NCBI GenBank assembly: GCA_040384465.1
Contig: JAZKJF010000006.1
Location: 1-64,000 of the forward strand
DNA: 64,000 bases
DNA from: UBA5078 sp040384465
GTDB lineage: Bacteria; Pseudomonadota; Gammaproteobacteria; Pseudomonadales; Pseudohongiellaceae
Direction of reading: 5' to 3'
Part shown: positions 14,555-25,800 of the stretch, piece by piece
Layout: each line of letters opens with the position of its first letter
Position numbering within the stretch: the stretch's first letter is position 1
Made by a program: the position numbers and the translations under genes
Notes under the pieces: model-generated
What the model saw: the letters and a program-made list of their open reading frames with translations, nothing else
What the model was told of the DNA's origin: nothing
The model's database searches: none

Positions 14555-15454
14555 ATGCCAACCCCCCAAGACCTCTCCGGCAAAACCTACATAGTCACCG
14601 GTGCCAACAGCGGCATCGGTTATGAAGCAGCGAAGAACTTCGCCAGTCGCGGTGCGACGGTGGCGCTGGTGTGTCGCAGCGAGAGCAGAGGGCGTGATGC
14701 GGTGGCGAGCATCGTCGCGGCCACTGGCAATGCGAAGGTGTCGCTGTATGTGGCGGATTTCAGTTTGCTGTCCAGTGTCAGCAAAGTGGCGGATGCGTTG
14801 CTGGCGGATTTTCCTGTCATCGATGTGTTGTGCAATAACGCGGGCGGCGCGAATGGCCCGAGGACGGTGACGGCGGAGGGGTTTGAGGCGACGTTTGTGA
14901 CGAATCATTTGAGTGGGTTTTTGTTGATGAGGAAGTTGTTGGCGGGGCTTACGCAGGAGGGACAGAGCACGTCGCCTGCAGGGCAGGCTCATACAGGGGT
15001 GAGGAGGGTGGTGTTTACGAGTTCTTATGGGCATAACAACAGTGCGCTGGATTTTGATGATATGAATCTGGAGAAGGACTACACCACGTTGAAGGCGTAC
15101 GGGCGTTCAAAATTGATGAATCTGCTGACGGCGCGCGAGCTGCAGCGGCGCTATGGGGATCGCAATATCGTGGCGAGTTCGTTTCACCCGGGGGCGGTGC
15201 GCACGCCGATCTGGGGCAAGGGCGGAGCGGTCGGCAGGTTTCTGGGCATCGCCATGTATCCGTTCATGGTGAGCATTGCGAAGGGCGCGGATACGTTTAT
15301 CTGGCTGGCGAGTTCACAGGATGAGGCCAGCGTGAATGCGGGCGGGCATTACTTCTACAAGCGCAGTCGGCCTCGAACAGCCGCGTTCGCCACCGATGAG
15401 GACGCAGCAAAGCTGTGGCAGGTGAGCGAAGGGCTGATCGAGCCATACCTGTAG
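14555..15454 (+). CDS. SDR-family NAD(P)-dependent oxidoreductase
   Basis: 299 residues; AAAGGA precedes the ATG. It is a classical short-chain dehydrogenase with the Rossmann motif TGANSGIG (15-22), NNAGG, the catalytic serine in VVFTSSYGH and the YGRSK catalytic pair. Its extended C-terminus resembles retinol-dehydrogenase/protochlorophyllide-reductase-like SDRs. The substrate is unknown. It stands alone. The last eight codons and the bases just after them are copied about 590 bases downstream (16025-16065), inside the toxin-antitoxin region. Confidence 0.9.
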   Translation: MPTPQDLSGKTYIVTGANSGIGYEAAKNFASRGATVALVCRSESRGRDAVASIVAATGNAKVSLYVADFSLLSSVSKVADALLADFPVIDVLCNNAGGANGPRTVTAEGFEATFVTNHLSGFLLMRKLLAGLTQEGQSTSPAGQAHTGVRRVVFTSSYGHNNSALDFDDMNLEKDYTTLKAYGRSKLMNLLTARELQRRYGDRNIVASSFHPGAVRTPIWGKGGAVGRFLGIAMYPFMVSIAKGADTFIWLASSQDEASVNAGGHYFYKRSRPRTAAFATDEDAAKLWQVSEGLIEPYL

Positions 15455-15472
15455 GCGCGCATTTAAAGCCTA
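15432..15472 (+). repeat. Original of a 41-base imperfect direct repeat (end of the SDR gene)
   Basis: The sequence from GGCTGATCGAGCCATA through the SDR stop codon to AGGCGCGCA recurs at 16025-16065 with only a few mismatches. Confidence 0.85.
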
Positions 15473-15520
15473 CCAATGTTCAACATTACATCCGTCGCAA
15501 CTGTTGGTAATACGCCCTTA

Positions 15521-15808
15521 TCACGCCGCAACCAACTTCTTAACCTGAAGTTCACTTCTATGTTGCTCAGCATGCCACAGCTCATACTGAGATTGCTGAT
15601 TGAGCCAACTCTCAGCGGAAGTATCGAATGCAATGGATAATCGAATAGCCATTTCGGGGCTTATCCCTGCACGACCGTTAAGTATGGCACTCAACGTTTT
15701 TCGGCTGATGCCAAGCGCATCGGCGGCTTCGGTAACAGATACGCCCAACGGCTCAAGACAGAGTTCTTTAATAATTTCTCCTGGATGAGGAGGGTTGTGC
15801 ATCAGCAT
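15521..15808 (-). CDS. higA: HigA-type antitoxin, module 1
   Basis: 95 residues from the ATG at 15808, chosen because GAGG is spaced seven bases away. It has the typical HigA opening (MHNPPHPGEIIKE), an XRE helix-turn-helix (VSVTEAADALGISRKTLSAI, NGRAGISPEMAIRLSIAF) and the family ending around SWLNQQSQYELWHAE. HigA binds DNA and neutralises HigB. Its toxin gene immediately upstream (15818-16024) has lost its start, so this is probably an orphan antitoxin that could still repress or cross-neutralise. Confidence 0.88.
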   Translation of the reverse strand: MLMHNPPHPGEIIKELCLEPLGVSVTEAADALGISRKTLSAILNGRAGISPEMAIRLSIAFDTSAESWLNQQSQYELWHAEQHRSELQVKKLVAA

Positions 15809-15817
15809 GGTTTTACC

Positions 15818-16024
15818 TCAATGATAGTCTTCATAATTGACGACCTCGGCATCTTCACCCACGAAAGTGAACGTCACTCGCCAGTTCCCGCTGACTGTCA
15901 CAGACCAGGTGCCGGAACGGTTGCCGCTGAGTTCGTGTAAACGAAGCCCGGGCAAGTCCATATCCTTGGGCATAGTAGCCGCATGAAGACGGCCGAGGAT
16001 CAGTGGGAGCCGGTTCGAGTGGGC
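15818..16024 (-). pseudogene. higB: HigB-type toxin, module 1, N-terminus missing
   Basis: The frame encodes the last two thirds of a HigB toxin (HSNRLPLILGRLHAATMPKD, then LHELSGNRSGTWSVTVSGNW and the end VVNYEDYH), aligning well with the neighbouring intact copy. The first 25 or so residues of the family (MIKSFRHKGL...) are absent. Upstream the reading frame runs through the copied SDR tail (16025-16065) and into the HigA gene of module 2. The breakpoint is near 16020. No good start codon with a ribosome binding site is seen, so a functional toxin is unlikely. Confidence 0.75.
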
Positions 16025-16065
16025 GGCTGATCGAGCCATATCTGCAGGCGCGCAGTTAATGGCTA
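16025..16065 (+). repeat. Second copy of the SDR-tail repeat, at the HigB-1 breakpoint
   Basis: It matches 15432-15472 with only a few differences (for example ATATCTGCAGG against ATACCTGTAGG). It lies between the truncated HigB-1 frame and the end of HigA-2. Confidence 0.85.
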
Positions 16066-16356
16066 TGCGGCGGTGAGCTGAACCTTTTGAACGTTCTCCA
16101 GGCTCACGGTCTTGCCTGCATGCCAAAGATCGTAGCTATCCTGCATGGCAAGCCAACTCTCAGGGCTTCGCCCCAACGCTTTGGATAGTCGCAGCGCCAT
16201 TTCAGGACTCACACCGCTCTGTAACTTCAGGATGCGGTTGAGAGTCGAGGCTGCAACATCCAGTTGCTCGGCAAGATAACGACAGCTGAGGTTATAAGGC
16301 TCGATATAGGTAGCCTGGATGAACTCACCGGGATGTGGGGGATTGTGCATGGCCAT
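16063..16356 (-). CDS. higA: HigA-type antitoxin, module 2
   Basis: 97 residues. It opens MAMHNPPHPGEFIQ, carries an XRE helix-turn-helix (CRYLAEQLDVAASTLNRIL, SGVSPEMALRLSKAL) and ends with SWLAMQDSYDLWHAGKT. The ATG shares one base with the toxin stop (TGATG), so it is translationally coupled to HigB-2. It should bind the palindrome at 16642-16662 with or without toxin. Confidence 0.9.
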   Translation of the reverse strand: MAMHNPPHPGEFIQATYIEPYNLSCRYLAEQLDVAASTLNRILKLQSGVSPEMALRLSKALGRSPESWLAMQDSYDLWHAGKTVSLENVQKVQLTAA

Positions 16357-16634
16357 CAGTGGTAATCCTCGTAATCAAGCACATAGGCGTTGCCATCAGC
16401 AAACTCAAAGGTCAGTCTCCAATTTCCATTGACAGAAATGGACCAGACTCCTTTCCGGTTGCCTTTCAGAGGGTGTAACTGATAGCCAGGTATATCGAGA
16501 TCGTTTATATCCAGAGCCGTATCAAGGGCAGCCAACTGCATACGAAGGCGGCTGGCGTGATTCTGTTGAATGCCCCGAGTGCTTCCTGTCTCGTAGTACT
16601 GCTTCAGTCCTTTGTGCCTGAATGACTTGATCAT
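16356..16634 (-). CDS. higB: HigB-type toxin, module 2 (intact)
   Basis: 92 residues from the ATG at 16634, where family members start (MIKSFRHKGLKQYYETGST). It is a RelE-superfamily ribosome-dependent mRNA-cleaving toxin, with the conserved LHPLKGNRKGVWSISVNGNW and final VLDYEDYH. Toxin-first order with a one-base overlap to higA is typical. The promoter just upstream leaves almost no leader. Confidence 0.9.
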   Translation of the reverse strand: MIKSFRHKGLKQYYETGSTRGIQQNHASRLRMQLAALDTALDINDLDIPGYQLHPLKGNRKGVWSISVNGNWRLTFEFADGNAYVLDYEDYH

Positions 16635-16640
16635 GCCAAA

Positions 16641-16668
16641 AGTGTAGCGCATAGCGCAACACTATCAA
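16641..16668 (-). promoter_or_regulatory. Promoter and palindromic operator of hig module 2
   Basis: On the minus strand TTGATA (16668-16663), a 16-base spacer and TACACT (16646-16641) form a good sigma-70 promoter. The spacer is covered by a palindrome, 16642-16662, with arms GTGT and ACAC outside and GCGC/GCGC inside (8 of 10 pairs match), a likely HigA operator. The -10 box lies only six bases from the HigB ATG, so the transcript may be nearly leaderless. Confidence 0.6.
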
Positions 16669-16713
16669 GTCAAGTGACAAGTTCTCACGCGTTGCGGTTT
16701 TTTCCCCGTCTGC

Positions 16714-19641
<2,928 letters not shown>

Positions 19642-19660
19642 GGATAGCCTCGGGTAAATA

Positions 19661-19694
19661 GTAAAAGACAGGGCCCCGCCAATGCGGAGCCCTG
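19661..19694 (-). terminator. Terminator-like hairpin between gcvH and gcvP
   Basis: On the minus strand CAGGGCTCCGC, loop ATTG, GCGGGGCCCTG (19694-19669, one mismatch) is followed by TCTTTTAC. It lies in the 84-base gap between gcvH and gcvP and could reduce transcription into gcvP or stabilise the upstream message. The T run is short, so it may be leaky. Confidence 0.6.
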
Positions 19695-19725
19695 CGGTGT
19701 TGCATCATGTATTAGTGTGTTGCGA

Positions 19726-20109
19726 TTACTCGCAGATTTCTGCGTAGCCGTTCGCGTCGAGCAATGCGTCCAGTTCGGCCTGGTCGCTCGGTTGAATTCT
19801 GCAGAACCAGCCGTCGACATACGGTGAGGAGTTCACGATTTCGGGAGAGTCGAGCAGCGTGTCGTTGATGGCGACGATCTTGCCGGAGACTGGGGCATAG
19901 ATGTCCGAGGCGGCCTTGACCGACTCGACGACGCTGATCTCCTGCTTGGCGGTGACGATGGCGCCGAGCTTGGGCAGTTCAATGAACACGATGTCTCCGA
20001 GCAGCTCCTGCGCGTGGTCGGAAATGCCGACGGTGACGCTGCCATCTGATTCAACCCGAACCCACTCGTGGGTTGCCGCGTACTTTAAACCTTCGGGGAA
20101 GCTGCTCAC
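19726..20109 (-). CDS. gcvH: Glycine cleavage system H protein
   Basis: 127 residues with a GTG start (20109-20107) preceded by AGAGGA. It carries the lipoyl group that shuttles the aminomethyl moiety between P, T and L proteins. The lipoylated lysine is K65 in VESVKAAS. THEWVRVE near the start and SPYVDGWFCRIQ near the end are family landmarks. Confidence 0.97.
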   Translation of the reverse strand: MSSFPEGLKYAATHEWVRVESDGSVTVGISDHAQELLGDIVFIELPKLGAIVTAKQEISVVESVKAASDIYAPVSGKIVAINDTLLDSPEIVNSSPYVDGWFCRIQPSDQAELDALLDANGYAEICE

Positions 20110-20167
20110 TGATCAATCCTCTTTCTTAAATTGATGACTGCGAATGGATGCACTGTAACTGGATAAA

Positions 20168-21274
20168 TTATTCAAAAACTTTGGCGCCGAAACGCACGAA
20201 ATTCGGTTTCACGATACGCACAGGGATGAGCTTGCCACGCAGGTCGACATGACAATCGGTGCTGCCCACCGGGATTCTAGCCAAGGCGATGGAATGCTTC
20301 AATGTGGGCGAGAAAGTCCCGCTGGTGATGACGCCTTCGCGCTCCTGACCATTGACGGTGCAAACCACCCGCAGCCCTTCGCGCAGCACGCCGCGCTCTT
20401 CCATGACCAATCCTGTCAAATAGGGTAGCTCGCCCGCTTCCTGCTGGGCACGGTGTTTTTCCACGGCGGCGCGGCCGATGAACTGGCGCGACGCGGGTTC
20501 CCAGGCGATGGTCTGGATCATGTTGGCGGCGAGCGGAGAGATGCTCTCGTCCATGTCGTGACCGTAGAGATTCATGCCGGCTTCAAGACGCAGCGTGTCG
20601 CGGGCGCCGAGACCGATGGGGCGGACGCCGATGGCCAGCAGTTTCTCCCACAGCGCTGGGGCGTCTGCGCTCGGGATGATGAATTCGAGGCCACGCTCGC
20701 CGGTGTAGCCGGTGCGGGCGATGAACCAGGGGCCGGATTCCAGCGCTTTGAAGTTGCCGAGCGCCTGTACACTGGCGGCCACATCGGGTGTCAGCAGTGA
20801 GCAAGCCTTGTCGATGGATTCGGGGCCGTGGACGGCGATGATCGCCAGTTCTGGTCGATAGGTGATGCGGACTTCAAAGCCTTCCGTATGCTGCTGCATC
20901 CACGCCAGGTCTTTGTCACGCGTGCCGCAGTTGACCACCAGCCGATAACCTTCCTGCATGCGATAGACGATCAGATCATCGACCACGCCGCCGTCGGCAT
21001 TGAGCATGGCGCTGTAGAGCGCTTTGCCGGTTTCCTTGAGTTTGTCGACATCGTTGGCCAGCAGAAATTGCAGCCAGGCTTTGGCATCCGGGCCGTTCAC
21101 GTCCACCACAGTCATGTGGGAGACGTCGAACATACCGACGTGCTGACGCACGGCATGATGCTCTTCGATCAGAGATTGGTACTGGATCGGCATGTCCCAG
21201 CCGCCGAAGTCGACGATTCTGGCGCCCGCATCGAGGTGCTGTTGATAAAGGGGAGTTCTATGACCCACAGGCAA
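20168..21274 (-). CDS. gcvT: Aminomethyltransferase, T protein of glycine cleavage
   Basis: 368 residues. It transfers the methylene group to tetrahydrofolate and releases ammonia. Landmarks: TPLYQQHLDAGARIVDFGGW, HMTVVDVNGPDA, GYTGERGLEFIIP, GLGARDTLRLEAGMNLYGHD and the C-terminal SGTFSPTLKHSIALARIP. The first start in frame is TTG at 21274; a GTG two codons later is an alternative, and neither has a strong ribosome binding site. It heads the gcvTHP operon. I looked for a glycine riboswitch in the short upstream region and saw none. Confidence 0.96.
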   Translation of the reverse strand: MPVGHRTPLYQQHLDAGARIVDFGGWDMPIQYQSLIEEHHAVRQHVGMFDVSHMTVVDVNGPDAKAWLQFLLANDVDKLKETGKALYSAMLNADGGVVDDLIVYRMQEGYRLVVNCGTRDKDLAWMQQHTEGFEVRITYRPELAIIAVHGPESIDKACSLLTPDVAASVQALGNFKALESGPWFIARTGYTGERGLEFIIPSADAPALWEKLLAIGVRPIGLGARDTLRLEAGMNLYGHDMDESISPLAANMIQTIAWEPASRQFIGRAAVEKHRAQQEAGELPYLTGLVMEERGVLREGLRVVCTVNGQEREGVITSGTFSPTLKHSIALARIPVGSTDCHVDLRGKLIPVRIVKPNFVRFGAKVFE

Positions 21275-21400
21275 GGTTCCGGGGGAAAAATGAGGCGGCC
21301 ATTCTACTTGTTGAGCCGTTTTTTTAACAGGACAGAATTGTCAGGCACGGTGGTAGGATGGCGCTCAATTCCGCATTTTCCCGCTCGATGAGGTTTCTCC

Positions 21401-22000
21401 ATGAAAAAACTGACACGCGCCCTGCTCACCGGGCTGACTCTTTTATTGCCGGTGGTACTGTCCCTGCAGGTGGCGCTGTGGTTGATCACCACACTCGAAG
21501 GTTGGCTGAAATCCCTGTGGGAGATCGCGCTGCCCGAGCAGTGGTATGTCCCCGGGCTGGGGGCGGTCGCGCTGCTGTTGCTGGCCACGGGCATCGGGTT
21601 GAGCACGCGCATGTGGTTGCTGGGGAGGCTCTGGAAAATGCCCGGCCGTCTGCTCGAAAAAGTGCCTGTGATCAGCTACATCTACAACACCATCAAGGAT
21701 TTCGTGGACATGATGGGAGGCAAGAATTTTGCTGAGCAATCGGTGGTGTGGGTGACGCTGCCGCAAGGCCAGGGGCGGCTGCTGGGGATCATCACCAAGC
21801 GCGGGGCTGACAAGGATTCGCGGCTGGCGCAACTGATTGGCGACGACGAGCTGGCGGTGTATCTGCCGATGAGCTATCAGGCCGGAGGCTACATGATCAT
21901 CGTCAAGGAGAATCAGGTGGAGCGGATCGACATGGAGCCGGGCGACGCACTGCGCCTGATCATGAGTGCCGGGCTTGGGCAGCGCGTGGCGAAGGAGTAA
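21401..22000 (+). CDS. DUF502 membrane protein
   Basis: 199 residues with two N-terminal transmembrane segments (about 8-30 and 50-68) and a soluble C-terminal domain. The segment KVPVISYIYNTIKDFVDMM and the block VVWVTLPQGQGRLLGIITKR are diagnostic of DUF502. The function is unknown; members are widespread in proteobacteria. It is transcribed divergently from the gcv operon. Confidence 0.9.
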   Translation: MKKLTRALLTGLTLLLPVVLSLQVALWLITTLEGWLKSLWEIALPEQWYVPGLGAVALLLLATGIGLSTRMWLLGRLWKMPGRLLEKVPVISYIYNTIKDFVDMMGGKNFAEQSVVWVTLPQGQGRLLGIITKRGADKDSRLAQLIGDDELAVYLPMSYQAGGYMIIVKENQVERIDMEPGDALRLIMSAGLGQRVAKE

Positions 22001-22021
22001 GGATCGGTGGCTGGTTCTGGG

Positions 22022-22681
22022 CTACTGCAGGCCTTCCAGAAAGCGGTCCGGACGCGGGAAGTAATTGCGTTCGGCGTCCAGTGAGAAGATCACCGAGCTG
22101 GAGCGGCCGATGATCTGGTCGCGGGGAATGAAGCTGTAGATGCGACTGTCGGCGCTGTTGTCGCGGTTGTCGCCGAGCACGAAGAATTGGTCGTCCGGCA
22201 CTGTCTCCGGGCCGAAGCTGCGGGAGATGCGGTTGGTGAGGCCGTCCGAGAGCATCGCTTCGTGGGAGTAGTTGAACAGGCTCTCGCGAATGATCAGGGA
22301 CTCGTCGTCACTGGCGACGATCTGGTAATCCGCAGGCTGGTCGTTGATCACCAGCGTGTTGTTGCGCATGTAGATGGTGTCGCCGGGCAGCCCGACGATG
22401 CGCTTGACCAGGCGTTTGCCAGCGGCTTCGGAATCGATGATGACGATGTCGCCACGGTCAGGGTCGCCGACGGAGGCCAGGAAAATGTCAGTGAAGGGGA
22501 TGCGCACGTCATAGGCCAGCTTGTTGACCCAGACCTTGTCACCATCCAGCAGCGTGGGTTGCATGGAGCGGCCGGAGATGGAGTTGAGGTCGGCTATCGC
22601 GCTCTTGAAAAAAACGATGGTCAGCAACACCAGCAGGAACTTCCGGTTTTCTTGCCAGAACACGCCCAGATACTTCTTCAT
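22022..22681 (-). CDS. lepB: Signal peptidase I
   Basis: 219 residues, an S26 serine protease that removes signal peptides at the outer face of the inner membrane. One transmembrane segment (about 14-31) is followed by the catalytic serine S39 in SGRSMQPTL and the catalytic lysine K93 in RLVKRIVGLPGD. FVLGDNRDNSADSR is box E. It is shorter than the E. coli enzyme and has one rather than two N-terminal membrane helices. Unusually for a main lepB it is not linked to lepA or rnc here, so it may be an additional signal peptidase. Confidence 0.92.
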   Translation of the reverse strand: MKKYLGVFWQENRKFLLVLLTIVFFKSAIADLNSISGRSMQPTLLDGDKVWVNKLAYDVRIPFTDIFLASVGDPDRGDIVIIDSEAAGKRLVKRIVGLPGDTIYMRNNTLVINDQPADYQIVASDDESLIIRESLFNYSHEAMLSDGLTNRISRSFGPETVPDDQFFVLGDNRDNSADSRIYSFIPRDQIIGRSSSVIFSLDAERNYFPRPDRFLEGLQ

Positions 22682-22868
22682 GTGAGGTTGGTTTCCGCTT
22701 TCCTGATGGTTGGAGTTTTCGCGCTGTCATCATCGATGAGCGCGACAATAGGCGATTGCCGTTGTGCGTGTCAATCAGCGCCCGTGGCTGGTGAGTTGGC
22801 GGCAATTCTTATACGCTTGCAGGACACTGACTCGCCCCCCTTGAGCGAAATTCAAAGCGAAATTCAAC

Positions 22869-25800
22869 ATGCCGCTGAGCCACTTCCATCCCGTTGCCCG
22901 TGATTGGTTTACCCGTCACCTCGGTGCGCCAACTGCCGCGCAGGAACAAGCTTGGCCAGCTATCAAGGCCGGACGGCACACGCTGATTTCGGCGCCCACC
23001 GGCAGCGGCAAGACGCTCGCGGCGTTCTATGCGGTGATCGACAATCTGCTCTGGGAGGGCCAGCGCGGGCCTCTGCCCGCAGCCACGCAGATTCTCTACA
23101 TCTCGCCGCTCAAGGCGCTCAGCAACGACATTCATCGCAACCTCGAAGTGCCGCTGCAGGGCCTTGCCGAACAGCTGGTGCAGGAGGGTTATGCGCCGGT
23201 GGATGTCCGTGTCGCCGTGCGCACCGGGGACACTCCGGCCGCCGAACGCCAGCGCATGTTGAAACACCCGCCGCACATCCTGGTCACCACGCCCGAGTCC
23301 TTGTATTTGTTGCTGACCAGTGAGGGCGGCCGCGAGATGTTGCGCAGTGTCGGGACGCTGATCATCGACGAGATTCACGCCATGCTGGGCGACAAGCGCG
23401 GCTCGCACCTGGCGCTGTCGGTGGAGCGTCTGCAGGCGCTGGTCGGCAGGCCTTTGCAGCGCATCGGGCTGTCGGCGACGCAGCGGCCGTTGGCGCTGGT
23501 GGCGAATTATCTGACGGGGGTGTCACCAAGCCCCGCCGCCGATTCGCCCGACTGCGTCATCGTCGATTCGGGCCATCGCCGCAAACTGGATGTCACCCTG
23601 GAAGTCCCGTCCTCACCGCTCTCGGCACTGATGAGCAACGAGGTCTGGGACGAGCTGTACAAGCGGCTGGTGCAGCTGATCGAGAGCCATCAGACCACGC
23701 TGGTGTTTGTGAACACGCGCCGCCTGTCCGAGCGGCTGGCACTGGCCCTGACCGAGCGCCTCGGCGAGGGGCTGGTCAGCTCGCACCACGGCAGCATGAG
23801 TAAAGAACATCGCCACACGGCGGAGCAGCGCCTCAAGGCCGGTCACCTCAAAGTGCTGGTGGCGACGGCGTCGATGGAGCTGGGCATCGATGTCGGTTCG
23901 GTGGATCTGGTCGTGCAGTTCTCCTCCCCCAAGAGCATCGCCAAATTCCTGCAGCGCGTCGGCCGCAGCGGCCACTCAGTGCGCGGCACGCCCAAGGGCA
24001 TCCTCTTTCCGCTGACTCGTGACGATCTGGCCGAGTGCACGGCGCTGCTCAACAGCCTGCATGAGGGTGAGCTGGACCGCATCCTCATGCCGGAGAAGCC
24101 GGTCGACATTCTCGCCCAGCAGATCGTCGCCGAAGTCGCCGCCAGCCAGAACGAGCCGGGCAGTAGCGGCGAAGGCGGCTGGAACCTCGATGCGCTTTAC
24201 GCGCTGTTCGTCCGCGCCTGGCCCTATCGCGAACTCGGCCGCCCCGAGTTCAACGAGATCGTGAAGATGCTGGCCGAGGGCTACAGCACCCGTCTCGGGC
24301 GCAAGGGCGCCCATCTGCATCTGGACGTCATCAACAACCGCGTCTCGGCCCGGCGCAGTGCGCGGCTGACGGCGCTGACCAATGGTGGCGCCATCCCGGA
24401 CATGTTCGATTATCAGGTGGTGCTGGACCCGGACGACATGGTGGTCGGCACCCTCAACGAGGATTTCGCGCTGGAGACGCTGCCCGGTGACATCTTCACC
24501 CTCGGCAGCCACAGCTGGCAGCTGCTGCGCGTCGATGGTCTGAAGGTACGGGTGCGCGATGCCCAGGGTGCGCGCCCCACGATTCCGTTCTGGTTCGGCG
24601 AAGGGCCGGGGCGCACCGAGGAACTGTCGACATCAGTGTGCGTGCTGCGCGAGACAATCGATGGCTTCCTGCTGGGCGAAGGTGCACCCGCCGCCGTGGC
24701 CTGGTTGATCGAGACGCTGCGCCTGCCGCAGCCCGCCGCGCAGCAACTGGTGGATTATCTGCAAGCCGGGCGCAATGCACTGGAGGTGATGCCGACCCAG
24801 ACGGCGCTGGTGATGGAGCGCTTCTTCGACGAGGTGGGCGACATGCACGTGGTCATCCACTCGCCTTTCGGCAGTCGTCTGAACCGGGCCTGGGGGCTGG
24901 CCCTGCGCAAGCGTTTCTGCCGCACCTTCAACTTCGAGCTGCAGGCGGCGGCGAACGAAGACAGCATCGTCATCTCGCTCGGCTCCGTGCACAGCTTCCC
25001 GCTGGAGGAAGTGTTCGCGTATCTGCAGGGCGCCAGTGTCGAGGACGTGCTGGTGCAGGCGCTGCTGGATGCGCCGATGTTCGAGGTGCGCTGGCGCTGG
25101 AATGCGACGCGGGCGCTCGCTATCGCCCGCAACCGCAATGGCAAGCGCGTGCCGCCGCAGTTCCAGCGCATGGACGCCGAGGATCTGGTCGCTCATGTCT
25201 TCCCCGATCAGATCGCCTGTTTCGAGAACATTCAGGGCAAGCGCGAGGTGCCCGAACACCCGCTGGTGCAGCAGACCATCCACGATTGCCTGACCGAAGC
25301 GATGGACATCGAGGGGCTGAAGCGGCTGGTGGCGGCGATCGAGGGAGGGACGCTGACGCTGATCGCCAGAGACTTGCGCGAGCCTTCCCCGTTCGCGCAG
25401 GAGATCATCAACGCTCGCCCCTACGCCTTCCTCGACGATGCCCCGTTCGAGGAGCGCCGCACCAATGCCATTCGCAATCGCAGCTGGCTGGACCCGGCGG
25501 AGACGCAGTCTTACAGCGCGCTGGACGAGGCGGCGATCGCGCAGGTGCGCGACGAGGCCTGGCCGCTGGTGCGCTCTCCCGACGAGATGCACGACGCGCT
25601 GCACTCGCTGGGCTTCGTGACCGAGGCAGAGGTTGCCCGGCACGGCTATCAGCACTATCTGCAGGCGCTGGCGCAGCATGGTCGCGCTTGCCTGCTCTCG
25701 TCCGGCACGCATCTGTTGTGGGCCGCGGCCGAGCGTTTGCCCTGCCTGAAGGCGCTGTTCCCACAGGCGCAGCTTAACCCACCGTTGACGCTGCCCGCTT

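Noticed and set aside
21275..21400. Glycine riboswitch before gcvT
   Set aside because: The short divergent gap shows no glycine-riboswitch core or tandem-aptamer pattern that I can recognise.
24633..25712. Long frames on both strands inside lhr
   Set aside because: Shadows of a certain 1514-residue helicase frame; compositionally Arg/Ala rich with no family signal.
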